64,000 nucleotides of DNA from positions 62,001-126,000 of the forward strand of contig NZ_JAGUCN010000017.1 of NCBI RefSeq assembly GCF_018271975.1, written 5' to 3'. Shown piece by piece: positions 18,957-28,394 of the stretch. Position numbers and translations under genes: made by a program. How positions within the stretch are numbered: the first letter of the stretch is position 1; every line of letters begins with the position of its first letter. A model generated the notes under the pieces. That model saw only the letters and a program-made list of their open reading frames with translations. It searched no databases and was not told the DNA's origin. This DNA is from Carboxylicivirga mesophila (lineage in GTDB: Bacteria > Bacteroidota > Bacteroidia > Bacteroidales > Marinilabiliaceae).

Positions 18957-19715
18957 TTAAAGAAATTTCACTCTTGAGTTGTAACGCTCACGCATGGCTT
19001 TATTCTTTTCATCGCCACCAGGAATATTGGCACTCGACCAAACAGGCGGTTCAATCCCTCGTGCCACGCAGGTTTTAACACACTCCATCTCTAATCGATG
19101 AGCAATATAAAAATCAATAGTACTAGAAATCCCTGTTATAGGTTGCTCAAAGCCTTCTACTTGAATAACAGTATCGCCAAAAGGCACATAGTTTTCGATG
19201 TAAATATCAACCACATCAGAAAGGTGATTTCCGCTTTTATGTCGGATTGGAAAGTCCTTTGGTATGTTATTATCCCAATCTTTGGAGGAAACACCAATAA
19301 CTGTAGCACCTCTTCTTTTTGCCTCCATGGCACAATCTATTGTTGGCGGATTGAATCCATAACTATGAAATACAATAACTAAATCATTTTCTTTTACGCC
19401 ATAATAATCAACCGTTCCATCACCAATGCCATGCATTCTTTCGTGATTTAGATACATATAAGCTGGTGTTACCGGATGAATCGCGAAATCAATCATTGGA
19501 CAAATATTGGCCAGTCCTCCAGCTCTCCAAAATAATTCCTGCATCACTAATGCCGTGTGTCCTCCACCTCCATAAATATAAATCAGGCGATCATTTTCAA
19601 TGGCATCTGCCATGGCCGATGCGGCCTTTTGCAAAGGTTCTTTCTGTTCCTTCTCAAATTTATTTGCCAGCGAGTTAAACGTCTCCAGCAATCTCAAATC
19701 AGTTTGTGCTTCCAT
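18957..19715 (-). CDS. SIS-domain sugar-phosphate-binding protein
   Basis: Single SIS-domain protein (252 aa, cytoplasmic) of the class containing sugar isomerases and phosphosugar-binding proteins. The N-terminal helix (about 5-35) is followed by RLIYIYGGGGHTALVMQELFWRAGG (about 42-66), the phosphosugar-binding loop, and NDLVIVFHSYG (about 110-120), the second half of the SIS fold. It resembles the UPF0309-type proteins in sugar clusters rather than GlmS or KpsF. It heads a minus-strand operon with the TIM-barrel, MFS and Gfo/Idh genes and is divergent from the AraC regulator 90 bp away, which is therefore its likely regulator. Exact substrate is unknown. Confidence 0.9.
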   Translation of the reverse strand: MEAQTDLRLLETFNSLANKFEKEQKEPLQKAASAMADAIENDRLIYIYGGGGHTALVMQELFWRAGGLANICPMIDFAIHPVTPAYMYLNHERMHGIGDGTVDYYGVKENDLVIVFHSYGFNPPTIDCAMEAKRRGATVIGVSSKDWDNNIPKDFPIRHKSGNHLSDVVDIYIENYVPFGDTVIQVEGFEQPITGISSTIDFYIAHRLEMECVKTCVARGIEPPVWSSANIPGGDEKNKAMRERYNSRVKFL

Positions 19716-19733
19716 TTTTTATAATTTTTTGAA

Positions 19734-19763
19734 TTTGATTACGGTAAATTTATAGTTACTTTG
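19734..19763 (+). promoter_or_regulatory. Candidate promoter of the AraC-type gene
   Basis: TTTG (19734-19737), a 19-nt spacer, and TACTTTG (19757-19763) fit the Bacteroidota -33/-7 arrangement with a shortened -7 box. A transcript starting near 19769 would lead to the ATG at 19806. Confidence 0.4.
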
Positions 19764-19805
19764 ATTAAATGTTATTCTATAAAATACCATAGCACAAAAT
19801 CAAAC

Positions 19806-20696
19806 ATGGTAACACTTGATATAAAATCAACCAACGACAGGAAAATTATAAATTTTCGTGAACTTGGTTTTAAGAACGTTTTAGTTTTAGGCCATTATAA
19901 CTACAAGAGTGCAAAAGAAAATTTAGAAACACACTCACATCCTGGCATCATAGAAATATGCTTTTTTGAAAAAGGCTCCCAAAACTATATGATCAATCAT
20001 CAAAACTATCTGCTTAAAGGTGGTGATCTATTAGTTACCTACCCTGACGAGCCCCATGGGACCAGCAGTTACCCTGAAGAAAAAGGCAGTTTATACTGGA
20101 TGCTCATCAATAAGCCTGGTAAAAATGACAGATTACTCAATTTATCGCCCAAGAATTCTCAAATATTAATCAACCGCTTACTTAGTTTAAAATCAAGGCA
20201 TTTTAAAGCCATTCCTGGCATTAAGAATATATTAACCAATATCTTTCAAGCCTATAATAAAATTAATGATCCATTAAGACTGGTGGAAATAAACAGTTAC
20301 ATACTTACCTTTTTAATCAATGTCATTCATTCGGGTGAAGATGACGGCATTAAGCAAATGTCAGGAGAAATTGAGTTCATATGCAATCATATTAAGAGCC
20401 ATATCGAAGATGATTTTGACCTTGAAACACTTGCTTCAATGATACACCTTTCTGTGTCGCGATTTAAACACCGGTTTAAAGAGGAAACAGGTATTCCACC
20501 GAAAGAATTCGTGCTACGCCAGAAAATTGAAAAAGCAAAGCAAATATTATTGGCTGATTCTGCCCCGGTCAATGAAACGGCCTACTCACTTGGCTTTACA
20601 TCCTCGTCCTACTTTGCAACCGTTTTTAAGCGATTTACCAGGCTAAAACCAAGTGAATTTATAATAAAAAACACATCACACGCCAACACTTTTTAA
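19806..20696 (+). CDS. AraC-family transcriptional regulator
   Basis: Cytoplasmic AraC/XylS regulator, the only convincing plus-strand gene. The N-terminal half is a cupin ligand-binding domain (ETHSHPGIIEICFFEKG and the GGDLLVTYPDEPHG strand), which usually senses a sugar. The C-terminal quarter holds two helix-turn-helix motifs, with LETLASMIHLSVSRFKHRFK and the family signature around AYSLGFTSSSYFATVFKRF. I start at ATG 19806 (296 aa) rather than a TTG at 19761, because the candidate -7 box ends at 19763. It is divergent from the SIS operon and its stop is 1 bp from the stop of the convergent metallophosphoesterase gene. It probably activates the SIS/TIM/MFS/Gfo operon. Confidence 0.94.
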   Translation: MVTLDIKSTNDRKIINFRELGFKNVLVLGHYNYKSAKENLETHSHPGIIEICFFEKGSQNYMINHQNYLLKGGDLLVTYPDEPHGTSSYPEEKGSLYWMLINKPGKNDRLLNLSPKNSQILINRLLSLKSRHFKAIPGIKNILTNIFQAYNKINDPLRLVEINSYILTFLINVIHSGEDDGIKQMSGEIEFICNHIKSHIEDDFDLETLASMIHLSVSRFKHRFKEETGIPPKEFVLRQKIEKAKQILLADSAPVNETAYSLGFTSSSYFATVFKRFTRLKPSEFIIKNTSHANTF

Positions 20697-20697
20697 T

Positions 20698-23124
20698 TCA
20701 ATTAATATGAAACCGATACACGCTGCCGCCAAAATCAGATAATATAAAACCCTTATTGCAAGGTGCAACCGGCGAAAGAATCGGCGCTCCTATATTTATC
20801 TTTTGAATAACCGTTCCATTATGGGGCTGAATCCGGTATAAATAGCCGTCTGAAGCTCCAAAGTAAATTTCCTCGTTAATAAGTTCCGGAGCCGACTCGA
20901 CTGTAGCACTTGATAGTGAAGAATACGGTGCTGTATAAAACAATGCCTCGCTGCACTTAACTTTCCAAACCTCCTGACCGTTCTTCATATCGAATGCCAC
21001 TAATCCATCCTTTGATGTACCAACTATTATGAGTCCTTTATAGATTATTGGTTTTGTGGCCACCTGTAAATCATACGGCGTTTCAATGTATTGGTATAGG
21101 TTTCCGGTATATAAGTTAAATAAACCAATACCTTTTTCAGATGCGACAAAAAGTGTATCATTCTGGCAGGTGGCAGAACTGCTTCTAAATCGAAAGCCTA
21201 ATTCGCTCATTTGCCATAAGACTTCTCCAGCTGCAGCATGGTGCACAAATAAACCTTTCCAGTTGGAACCTGTAACAAGCACATCCTTAACTACCGACAT
21301 TGTTGCCGTATTTCCTTCTCCACCAGACCATGCATTGTTCTCCCAGATTATGTCTCCTGATTCCACATCTATGGCTTTCAGGTAGTTGCCAAAACCCGTA
21401 TAGTATATACCATCCTTAACTACACTGCCTGACACAAAGGCACCTAACCCTCTTTGACCTAACTGTTTTTCCCATACCAACTGACCATCAGATGCATCCA
21501 ATGCATAAGCTGTTCCAAAATGGTCGGTGCAAAGTATCATACCCTTTGAATAACAAATACTGTTTTTAACAGAACCGTGGCTTTTAAAACTCCACAATTT
21601 CTTTCCAGAGTTCGCATCCAAGGCATGAACACCACTCTTTTCCATCCCAAAGTCATCGATGGTAGTAACATACACTTTATTATCCACCATTAATGGCCTG
21701 GCCATCCAGGTATTGGACTGTAGGTTGGATAACCATTTAATGGATAATCCCTGATTAGTGTGAGCAGTTACCACATCTGTTCCAATACATGTAGTATCAT
21801 CAAAAGTAGCTGCCACATACAATGAGTGCTCCTTACCTAAACGAATGCTATCCGAGACAACAGCGCTCCAATTCCAGTCGGTATTTTGCTGAAAGCTAAT
21901 TGTTGAACGATTACCCTGGCTATCCGTAATTACGCCTTCAACCGAACGCACGTGAGCTTTTGAACAATAGGAATTTACAGATACATTACGAGATAAACCT
22001 TCAGAAGCTAATAATGCATTTGACATGACAACCGAAAATTGCTGATTAACAAAGGTATACCTCGGTGTTACATTTATATCTCCAACATGATTAATATCGT
22101 AAACCAGAAAATTTGATGGAGAGTGATCAATTCCGCCTTTATCGGGCGTAGATGCACAAACGCTCACCGGCCCGGCCTCTCCATGTTTTTTCATAAAGTT
22201 TATATGCCAGTGCCCATATATCCAGGCTTTCAGGTGATGCTCGCTTAAATTTATTCTTTGCTTATTTTTACCTTTTAAGATGAACTCATTTCCAAAGGTA
22301 AGCAGGTCGTGATTAAATACCACCAGGTTTTTATCAGGAGCCGCCTGCGCCAAATCATTTTTCATCCACTCAAATATCTGATGTGCAGTATATGAAGGCT
22401 TCGCATCTCCGCCTGCCATAGGCGTAACAATAAAATGAGTATTGCCAGCATCGAAGGAATAATAAGGGGGCCCAAACAGATTTTCGAATAATTGCTCACC
22501 ATAATCGCCTTTTACAAGGTCATGATTGCCAACACAATAATAAACAGGCACTCCCATGCTATCCGAGTTAACGTTTTCAGCATGAAAGTTTAACCCATCT
22601 TCGTAACAAACATCACCGGTATGCACAATGAAACCCACATCGTAATTGGCAGCATACGCCTTTACGTCCGTTATCCATTCGCTATATTTCCCTGTTTCAG
22701 TATCTGCCAATTGAATAAACCTGGCGTTATGCAGAGTTCTCTTATAAGGTTGTAAGGTAAAATCATAGGTCCTTTTCTCCTCTGCTACCAGGATATAATG
22801 TGTTCCCACAACCTTGTAGCCCGATGGCACAGTGATATAAATAAATCTGGATATTTTAGCACCTGGTAAAGTATAGTAACCATCTGCATCGGATTTAACT
22901 ACATGTAAGCCATCCGATACGCAAACGCCCTCAAGACCTGTGTGCATTTTATCGATGTGTGCATCCTCACTAATATCCAAAAGCACACGCCCGGTATAGG
23001 AAGCCTCTGACGTTATGGCAGACAACACCAATACGACCAGCACAAATAGTTTCTTAACAAATAGCATCTTAAGCACCAATAGTATTCTTTTCACATCGCT
23101 AATATGTATAGGGGTAATATTCAT
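20698..23124 (-). CDS. Secreted metallophosphoesterase with PQQ-type beta-propeller
   Basis: Large exported two-part protein (808 aa). After a signal peptide come a CNA/MetallophosN-like beta domain (about 45-125; SDADGYYTLPG), a calcineurin-like phosphoesterase domain (about 130-340) with IVHTGDV, CVGNHD, VFNHD and YGHWH metal-binding blocks, and a beta domain. The last 350 residues are repeats such as YALDASDGQLVWEK and LVAFDMKNGQEVWK, the PQQ-type eight-bladed propeller. The first motif reads DTE instead of the common DxH. Such proteins remove phosphate or phosphodiester groups, so phosphorylated or phosphocholine-bearing glycans are a possible substrate. Met20 (23067) gives a more usual signal peptide than Met1 (23124). 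A -7 element lies at 23187-23194 and a hairpin upstream of it separates this gene from GH5. Confidence 0.9.
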   Translation of the reverse strand: MNITPIHISDVKRILLVLKMLFVKKLFVLVVLVLSAITSEASYTGRVLLDISEDAHIDKMHTGLEGVCVSDGLHVVKSDADGYYTLPGAKISRFIYITVPSGYKVVGTHYILVAEEKRTYDFTLQPYKRTLHNARFIQLADTETGKYSEWITDVKAYAANYDVGFIVHTGDVCYEDGLNFHAENVNSDSMGVPVYYCVGNHDLVKGDYGEQLFENLFGPPYYSFDAGNTHFIVTPMAGGDAKPSYTAHQIFEWMKNDLAQAAPDKNLVVFNHDLLTFGNEFILKGKNKQRINLSEHHLKAWIYGHWHINFMKKHGEAGPVSVCASTPDKGGIDHSPSNFLVYDINHVGDINVTPRYTFVNQQFSVVMSNALLASEGLSRNVSVNSYCSKAHVRSVEGVITDSQGNRSTISFQQNTDWNWSAVVSDSIRLGKEHSLYVAATFDDTTCIGTDVVTAHTNQGLSIKWLSNLQSNTWMARPLMVDNKVYVTTIDDFGMEKSGVHALDANSGKKLWSFKSHGSVKNSICYSKGMILCTDHFGTAYALDASDGQLVWEKQLGQRGLGAFVSGSVVKDGIYYTGFGNYLKAIDVESGDIIWENNAWSGGEGNTATMSVVKDVLVTGSNWKGLFVHHAAAGEVLWQMSELGFRFRSSSATCQNDTLFVASEKGIGLFNLYTGNLYQYIETPYDLQVATKPIIYKGLIIVGTSKDGLVAFDMKNGQEVWKVKCSEALFYTAPYSSLSSATVESAPELINEEIYFGASDGYLYRIQPHNGTVIQKINIGAPILSPVAPCNKGFILSDFGGSVYRFHIN

Positions 23125-23186
23125 ATATGTGGCGTTTTTGATTATCGTTTATATCTAATGCACTGAATTAATTATTTATATACTGT

Positions 23187-23194
23187 CAAAACTA
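23187..23194 (-). promoter_or_regulatory. Candidate -7 element of the metallophosphoesterase gene
   Basis: Minus-strand TAGTTTTG matches TAnnTTTG, 63 bp ahead of the ATG at 23124. The -33 region is weak. Confidence 0.3.
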
Positions 23195-23243
23195 CTACTC
23201 TTCATAATTGATTAAGGCATGCATCAGTACTAACTTTAATCAA

Positions 23244-23280
23244 CATGCAGGAATCCATATTGAGTACGAATTCCTGCATG
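23244..23280 (-). terminator. Hairpin after the GH5 lipoprotein gene
   Basis: Perfect 11-bp inverted repeat CATGCAGGAAT (23244-23254) / ATTCCTGCATG (23270-23280) with a 15-nt loop, 60 bp beyond the GH5 stop. The T-tract on the minus strand is poor (TTGATTAAAG), so it may be a weak or factor-assisted terminator. Confidence 0.5.
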
Positions 23281-23339
23281 ATTAAAATTAACAAGACTTG
23301 CCTATAGCAGACATTCCTGTTGTGATTTCCAAGTTATGC

Positions 23340-24959
23340 TTAATGCATTTCGTCTTCTTGATTGGCAGTAATTACAAACTGCACCTCGCGAACCTGCTCA
23401 AGACCTTGAGGTTTAATTACCAGATATCCTCCTTTTCCCGTGGCATTCTTAACAAACTTAAAATCATCAGAGGCAGGCAAAATCTTCACCGTATTGGCAG
23501 ATACATTATTAAACACAGGTACATAGATGCGCGTAGGTGCTTTAACCTCTGCTTTCTCGTGCCATTTACATGAGAATGAATTCGCTTCTATATTATATTC
23601 ATAGGATAATAGTGTACCAGCAATTTCAGAAGGGAAAGGACGAATCACCCCATATTTAAAGTAAGAATACCGATCAGTCCCCTTATGATAAGCCCAGTAG
23701 GTGTTATTAAATAAAAACTTTTCAAACAGATGTAAGTTACGATGTGCCAGCTCTGTTCTTCCGGGCGTTTCATGCCCTAATGCTCCCCACTCACCTATCA
23801 GAACAGGCACATTCATACGCTGTCCACTCTCATTAATACGTCCAAAAATTAATTCGAGACGTTCATCACTTGAATCCGACAAGTTATCAGTATCGACCAA
23901 GAGGTCGTATCCATGCGCTGCATATACCACATTTTTGTCAACTTCTCCGTTTGACAACTTAAAGGGTTCAAGAGCTGTATAAACCCCGCTATTACAAAAG
24001 TAGCTATGGTTAAAAAACAGCATTTTATCGAGCGTAACCTCACGAACCGCATCAGCAACTTTTTGATAAAAGCTTTGAAGGGCTCCTTTTTCAAAGGTAC
24101 TATTTAGCTCATACACTGCATCCATAACTTTTGCGAAGCTTTCCTTATCATTAACCATTTGCAGGGCTTCATACCGGTTGCCGGTATTTTCCCACATTTT
24201 TGCAACATCCATCGCTGTTACTTCTTTATTTGTTTTTTCAGAAACTACTTTTGCGTAGGCACTAAATAAAACAGGCATAAACATCTTAGCATCTGTACCT
24301 GCGAATGGCTCATTCATAATATCGAAGCCTATCACTGTCTGATTATCTGCATATCGACTGGCCAAATGTTGCACTGCATTTGCATAATAATCTTGTACCC
24401 CCATGCCTCCATCTACTGGTTTATTGGCCCAAAAATTATCCCATGATTTCTGTACCGCAGGACTTATCAGGTAAGAATCACTCCAAACTGCACCTGTGAT
24501 ATGTTCTTGGCCTTCATCTAATGTAGCCCACTCAGGAGCACCGTCACTAAATTTAACACTGAATAAATCCTGATGCATATCCAGAAAGACAAACAGATTG
24601 TTATCCTTTGCCCATTCAATCTGCTCATCTATTTTTTTCAGGTAAGCCTCATCATACACTCCAGGTTGTGGTTCCAGCCCGTCCCATATAACACCCAAAC
24701 GAATCACATTGAAGCCCCACTTCCTAAAGTTTCTGAACTCTTCAACTCCCTCAGGTCCGATATAACCTTTCTCTGGCTCTTTATTGACAAGATTAACACC
24801 ATTCAAAAGTACTTGTCTTCCATGCTCATCAACAAATATCCTACCTTCAATGCGCAGGCTTGTTGCATTAACATCAATGGCGTTGTCCTTTTCTGTTTTC
24901 TGACAAGCGCCTATAATGAATCCGAGAGCAATAAAAATTAATAGATAAATTCGTTCCAT
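23340..24959 (-). CDS. GH5 endoglycoceramidase-like lipoprotein
   Basis: Retaining GH5 hydrolase resembling endoglycoceramidases, which release the whole glycan from glycosphingolipids. From ATG 24959 it has a lipoprotein signal (GFIIGAC, Cys19). The barrel carries LDMHQDLFS (about 126-134), DGAPEWAT, acid/base E217 in DIMNEPF and nucleophile E390 in LIGEWGALG; a beta-sandwich C-domain (about 450-539) follows. MHQD and GAP-W blocks are what I know from bacterial endoglycoceramidases; cellulases usually lack them. An upstream ATG (25007) overlaps a -7 element at 25001-25008, which argues for 24959. It appears to be a single-gene unit between an aldo/keto reductase gene and the metallophosphoesterase. 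A steryl-glucosidase or other glycolipid activity is possible. Confidence 0.85.
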   Translation of the reverse strand: MERIYLLIFIALGFIIGACQKTEKDNAIDVNATSLRIEGRIFVDEHGRQVLLNGVNLVNKEPEKGYIGPEGVEEFRNFRKWGFNVIRLGVIWDGLEPQPGVYDEAYLKKIDEQIEWAKDNNLFVFLDMHQDLFSVKFSDGAPEWATLDEGQEHITGAVWSDSYLISPAVQKSWDNFWANKPVDGGMGVQDYYANAVQHLASRYADNQTVIGFDIMNEPFAGTDAKMFMPVLFSAYAKVVSEKTNKEVTAMDVAKMWENTGNRYEALQMVNDKESFAKVMDAVYELNSTFEKGALQSFYQKVADAVREVTLDKMLFFNHSYFCNSGVYTALEPFKLSNGEVDKNVVYAAHGYDLLVDTDNLSDSSDERLELIFGRINESGQRMNVPVLIGEWGALGHETPGRTELAHRNLHLFEKFLFNNTYWAYHKGTDRYSYFKYGVIRPFPSEIAGTLLSYEYNIEANSFSCKWHEKAEVKAPTRIYVPVFNNVSANTVKILPASDDFKFVKNATGKGGYLVIKPQGLEQVREVQFVITANQEDEMH

Positions 24960-25000
24960 AACTATTTGTATTACGTTTATTATTGATTCAACAATCGGCA

Positions 25001-25008
25001 CAAACATA
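25001..25008 (-). promoter_or_regulatory. Candidate -7 element of the GH5 lipoprotein gene
   Basis: Minus-strand TATGTTTG matches TAnnTTTG and lies 42 bp ahead of ATG 24959. No good -33 box was seen. It decides against the longer frame that starts at 25007. Confidence 0.35.
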
Positions 25009-25118
25009 ACCTTTAAGAGTACACTTAGCTGATTTTAGGGATATTTACAACCATTGTGGGATAAATGTGCTATACCTGATAACAATCAATAAAGGACTCA
25101 AAGATGCTCTGCCTGTGG

Positions 25119-26144
25119 TTAGCTGACAATCACTCCATTCTCATCCCACAGGTCTTTCCAATCATTGGCTCCCTCCCATAAAAACACTTGCCCCTTCACC
25201 AGGCGCGAACCACATTCACATGTATTTATTGAGGCATATTCATCATCAGTAAGTGGATTATCAAATGAAGCCTTAAGGTTGTTATAAAACTTATCCTTAT
25301 TAGTCGAAAATGGTATAGTAATGTGTCCGTTTTTAATGGCCCATTTGATACAAATAACGGCCGGATGTACTCCGTGTTTTTCAGCAACGGCTTTTATTTG
25401 GGGCATTTCAATATCGATCGAATCTCCTTCTGCTTTATCCCTCAAAGGACGATTTGGTGAGCCAATAGGCATATAACCGATGGGTTGTATTCCCTTCTTC
25501 AAACAGTACTCAAAAAGTTCTCTCTGTTGAAAGCATGGATGAATCTCCATTTCATTTACGGCAGGCAATATCTTCATTAATGGAAGTACTTTCTCAAATT
25601 TAGCCACAGTCATATTGGAAGTTCCAATATTTTTCACCTTCTGCGTTGCAACAAGACTTTCCATTTGTTTCCAAGTATCTAAGAATTCCTGAACAGAAAA
25701 AGGTTTTGAATCTGGATTTCTTGAATCCCCATCACAACCTGGGGCATGATAATTGGGAAATGGCCAATGAACCAGATACATATCTAAATAATCAAGCTGA
25801 AGATTATCAAGACTTTCCTGACACGCCAGCACCACTTCACCATGACGATTATTCCACACTTTTCCAGTTATAAACAGTTCTTCTCGTTTACATATTCCTT
25901 CATCAAAAACTTCTTTTAATGCTTTTCCTATCTCCTTTTCATTACCATAAACCTCAGCACAGTCAATGTGCCTATAGCCTATACTTATTGCCTCTTTTAC
26001 AGCATTAGCAATTTGTTCACTGGTAAAACGATCTGAACCGAATGTACCTAATCCTATTACAGGTATTTCATCTCCTGTTTTCAGCCTCTTTACCGGTACA
26101 CTATTGGTATTTATTGGTGAATAATCCTTCTCTATTTCTAACAT
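25119..26144 (-). CDS. Aldo/keto reductase
   Basis: Cytoplasmic NAD(P)H-dependent aldo/keto reductase (341 aa). The AKR barrel shows GLGTFGSD near the start, HIDCAEVYGNEKEIG with the catalytic Asp and Tyr, the Lys in FITGKVWN, and His in YLVHWP, completing the Asp-Tyr-Lys-His tetrad. The C-terminal FSTNKDKF region fits cofactor binding. It is the last gene of the ROK/FucU/dehydrogenase group, 26 bp after the cupin-like gene. It likely reduces or oxidises a sugar aldehyde or keto-sugar made by that group; the exact sugar is not readable. Confidence 0.93.
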   Translation of the reverse strand: MLEIEKDYSPINTNSVPVKRLKTGDEIPVIGLGTFGSDRFTSEQIANAVKEAISIGYRHIDCAEVYGNEKEIGKALKEVFDEGICKREELFITGKVWNNRHGEVVLACQESLDNLQLDYLDMYLVHWPFPNYHAPGCDGDSRNPDSKPFSVQEFLDTWKQMESLVATQKVKNIGTSNMTVAKFEKVLPLMKILPAVNEMEIHPCFQQRELFEYCLKKGIQPIGYMPIGSPNRPLRDKAEGDSIDIEMPQIKAVAEKHGVHPAVICIKWAIKNGHITIPFSTNKDKFYNNLKASFDNPLTDDEYASINTCECGSRLVKGQVFLWEGANDWKDLWDENGVIVS

Positions 26145-26170
26145 AGCATTTAAATTCTTGCTTATTTGAT

Positions 26171-26671
26171 TTATAATTCAATCCGCATCCAATCCTTTTC
26201 ACTTAACTCTTTAACTACACAATCATTTGCATATGTCCTTTCAGGCAGGTTAATAAGAATATTAGCCGGTTTATCATTTACTGTAAAAGGACCCCAGTGC
26301 CATACATCGGGTCTAAGGGTAACAACAGTACCTTGAGGAACATAAAAAACTCTTATTCTGTCATAAGGTATTTCATCACCATTTACAGTTGCAGGTCCAA
26401 CTTGCAGTAAAATATCGTTATCCAGAGGAAGAACTGCTTCACAACATGAAGTATGATACTCAAGAATATTTATCACATATTCACGTTTTTCTACACGACA
26501 ACAAGAATAACTTAAAGGTAACGCTCCATTTACATCAAGTTGAAGTTGATCTCTAAAAAACTCCACCGGTTTTGCACCTAGTCTTTCCCCTGCTGGATTT
26601 ATCAGGTTAGCATATGTACCAAATGATTTAAATGCTTCCTGTGAAAGTGACTCTACTTGAATGGTTTTCAT
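26171..26671 (-). CDS. Cupin-like protein of the ureidoglycolate lyase/DUF4867 type
   Basis: Small cytoplasmic beta-barrel protein (166 aa from ATG 26671; a second ATG at 26701 is possible). Residues such as NILEYHTSCCEAVLPLDNDILLQVGPA and VPQGTVVTLRPDVWHWGPF form the double-stranded beta-helix typical of ureidoglycolate lyase-like cupins. The His/Glu positions (EYHTSCCEAVLP and VWHWGPF) could bind a metal or a sugar acid. In a cluster with fucose mutarotase, a zinc dehydrogenase and an AKR, purine breakdown is unlikely; a role with sugar acids or as an isomerase is more natural, but is inference. It follows the dehydrogenase gene by 62 bp. Confidence 0.8.
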   Translation of the reverse strand: MKTIQVESLSQEAFKSFGTYANLINPAGERLGAKPVEFFRDQLQLDVNGALPLSYSCCRVEKREYVINILEYHTSCCEAVLPLDNDILLQVGPATVNGDEIPYDRIRVFYVPQGTVVTLRPDVWHWGPFTVNDKPANILINLPERTYANDCVVKELSEKDWMRIEL

Positions 26672-26733
26672 TGTAATTAATACCTTAATAAACAAATACA
26701 TTATCAGTAATAGTTTATCAATTAAATGATAAA

Positions 26734-27795
26734 CTACTTTACTTCCTCATCGTATACAACGGCCACTTTTCCACATCGGCCACCATCCATTAATTGATAA
26801 GCTTTATCAACATCCTTTAATTCAAATCGATGCTGTACCAGATTCTCGGGATGCAAATTCCAACGAACCAACAACTCTATTAATTCTTCCATTCTCCATG
26901 AATTGGTGACCCATGAACCATGAATTGAAATCTGATCATGGATAATATCAGGTGATGGATTAAACTCAACAGTACCTCCTTCACCTATCATCACATTTTT
27001 TCCCCACTTCCGGGTAGCCCTAATGGCTAACTGTCTGCCATGAGTATTACCTGAGCAATCAACTGTTTTCTCGAAGCCTTCGCCAGTGTGCGTTTCCGAT
27101 AAAACCTTTTGCAAGATATCACTACCAGCTACGTACACCGCATCGGCTAATCCTAACTCTTTTGCTATATCGCAACGTTCCTGAACAGTATCGACACCTA
27201 CCACTTTATTAGCTCCTAAGGCTTTAGCCAGCATCAATGCCGCCAGACCAACAGGACCAAGTCCTACCACCAGCACTGCATCTTTACCTGAAATACCTAT
27301 TTTTTCAAGACCTTCATATACAGTACCAAATCCGCAAGCAACCTGAGCTCCATCTACGTAACTTAATTCATCCGGCAAGAAAACACAGTCCTTTTCCTCT
27401 GCCAGAATATATTCAGCCATACCACCATCGCGTTGCCACCCATAGGCAGCCCGTTGCGAACTGGTACATGAAATCATATAACCCCGCCGGCAATCGTTAC
27501 ACACACCGCACCCTGAAATATGGTAAAGAATCACTCTATCGCCCTCTTTAAACCGTTTCATTCCTTCACCACATTTCACAATCTGACCACAGGGTTCATG
27601 TCCGGCAATTTTATTTTGATAGGCTTCAGGCCCTTTACCAAGATGCTCGCGGTAAATAGCTCTTATATCACTGCCACAGATTGTTGACGCCTTGGTTTTT
27701 ACCAAAACCTGCCCGGGACCAGGCGTAGGCACGGGCACTTGCTTCATTTCAACACTGCTATTACCAGGCAGGTAAGCTGCTAACATTGTTTTCAT
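26734..27795 (-). CDS. Zinc-dependent medium-chain alcohol/sugar dehydrogenase
   Basis: Cytoplasmic MDR-family dehydrogenase (353 aa). It has [11 protein letters not shown] with the catalytic zinc Cys, GHEPCGQIV with the zinc-binding His/Glu, the structural-zinc cluster [15 protein letters not shown], and the Rossmann motif [20 protein letters not shown]. This is the pattern of threonine/sorbitol-type dehydrogenases, often acting on sugars or polyols. It follows the fucose mutarotase gene by 117 bp and precedes the cupin-like and AKR genes. Oxidation of L-fucose or a related sugar is suggested only by context. Confidence 0.93.
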   Translation of the reverse strand: MKTMLAAYLPGNSSVEMKQVPVPTPGPGQVLVKTKASTICGSDIRAIYREHLGKGPEAYQNKIAGHEPCGQIVKCGEGMKRFKEGDRVILYHISGCGVCNDCRRGYMISCTSSQRAAYGWQRDGGMAEYILAEEKDCVFLPDELSYVDGAQVACGFGTVYEGLEKIGISGKDAVLVVGLGPVGLAALMLAKALGANKVVGVDTVQERCDIAKELGLADAVYVAGSDILQKVLSETHTGEGFEKTVDCSGNTHGRQLAIRATRKWGKNVMIGEGGTVEFNPSPDIIHDQISIHGSWVTNSWRMEELIELLVRWNLHPENLVQHRFELKDVDKAYQLMDGGRCGKVAVVYDEEVK

Positions 27796-27912
27796 ATTTC
27801 TATCCTTTAGAAAGTTTGTATTACCAATTCACATTAATTGATGCCATGAACTGCTGAATTATCACACACGACCTGATTGGATTGCATTATAGCTCCACAT
27901 GGCAATTAAGGT

Positions 27913-28344
27913 TTAACAAGGGGTGACCCCTTTTTTTAATATAATATTACCATACTTTGCCACTTCACCAGTCATAACAACAGCAAAGGCATTTTTAGCC
28001 CTTTCGTAAAAATCAAATCTCCCAATCCGTTCAACTGGTGCCACCTCAGGATTCGTTTTATGAATAGCGGACAGGTATCTGCTTTCCACAGAAGGATCGA
28101 GCACATCACCTTCCACTGCGGCCATCATTATCAATGGTGAAACCGCGTATGAATCCAATTCAAAGAGCGGCAAAATGGCTTCCAACAGATCTTTAATGGC
28201 TAAACCGTCAGCCCTGATAACCCGGTTATTAAAACTCTCTCCCGGGAAGTGAGCATCAGCAAGAACGATTTCATCTCCATGCCCCATTCGGGCTATAATC
28301 TCTAATAGCTGGGGACTGATTAATGGTGATATTCCTTTTAGCAT
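27913..28344 (-). CDS. fucU: L-fucose mutarotase (RbsD/FucU family)
   Basis: Cytoplasmic FucU-type mutarotase (143 aa, usual length) that interconverts alpha- and beta-L-fucose, speeding use of fucose released by fucosidases. The family blocks are [22 protein letters not shown] near the N-terminus, with the catalytic His and Asp, and [14 protein letters not shown] near the C-terminus, with the conserved Tyr/Ala region. It is 50 bp downstream of the ROK regulator gene and leads the dehydrogenase/cupin/AKR genes. No fucose isomerase, kinase or aldolase is in the window, so the rest of catabolism is elsewhere or uses the neighbouring dehydrogenases. Confidence 0.9.
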   Translation of the reverse strand: MLKGISPLISPQLLEIIARMGHGDEIVLADAHFPGESFNNRVIRADGLAIKDLLEAILPLFELDSYAVSPLIMMAAVEGDVLDPSVESRYLSAIHKTNPEVAPVERIGRFDFYERAKNAFAVVMTGEVAKYGNIILKKGVTPC

Positions 28345-28394
28345 AGCTTATTTTTACTTTTTAATGTTTAGAAACTATATCGATAAACACCTGA

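Noticed and set aside
24960-25007. Upstream ATG for the GH5 lipoprotein
   Set aside because: It overlaps the candidate -7 element and would bury the lipoprotein signal 16 residues inside the protein.
26171-26671. Purine/allantoin breakdown role for the ureidoglycolate-lyase-like protein
   Set aside because: No allantoin gene is nearby; all neighbours are sugar enzymes, so only the fold, not the reaction, is transferable.
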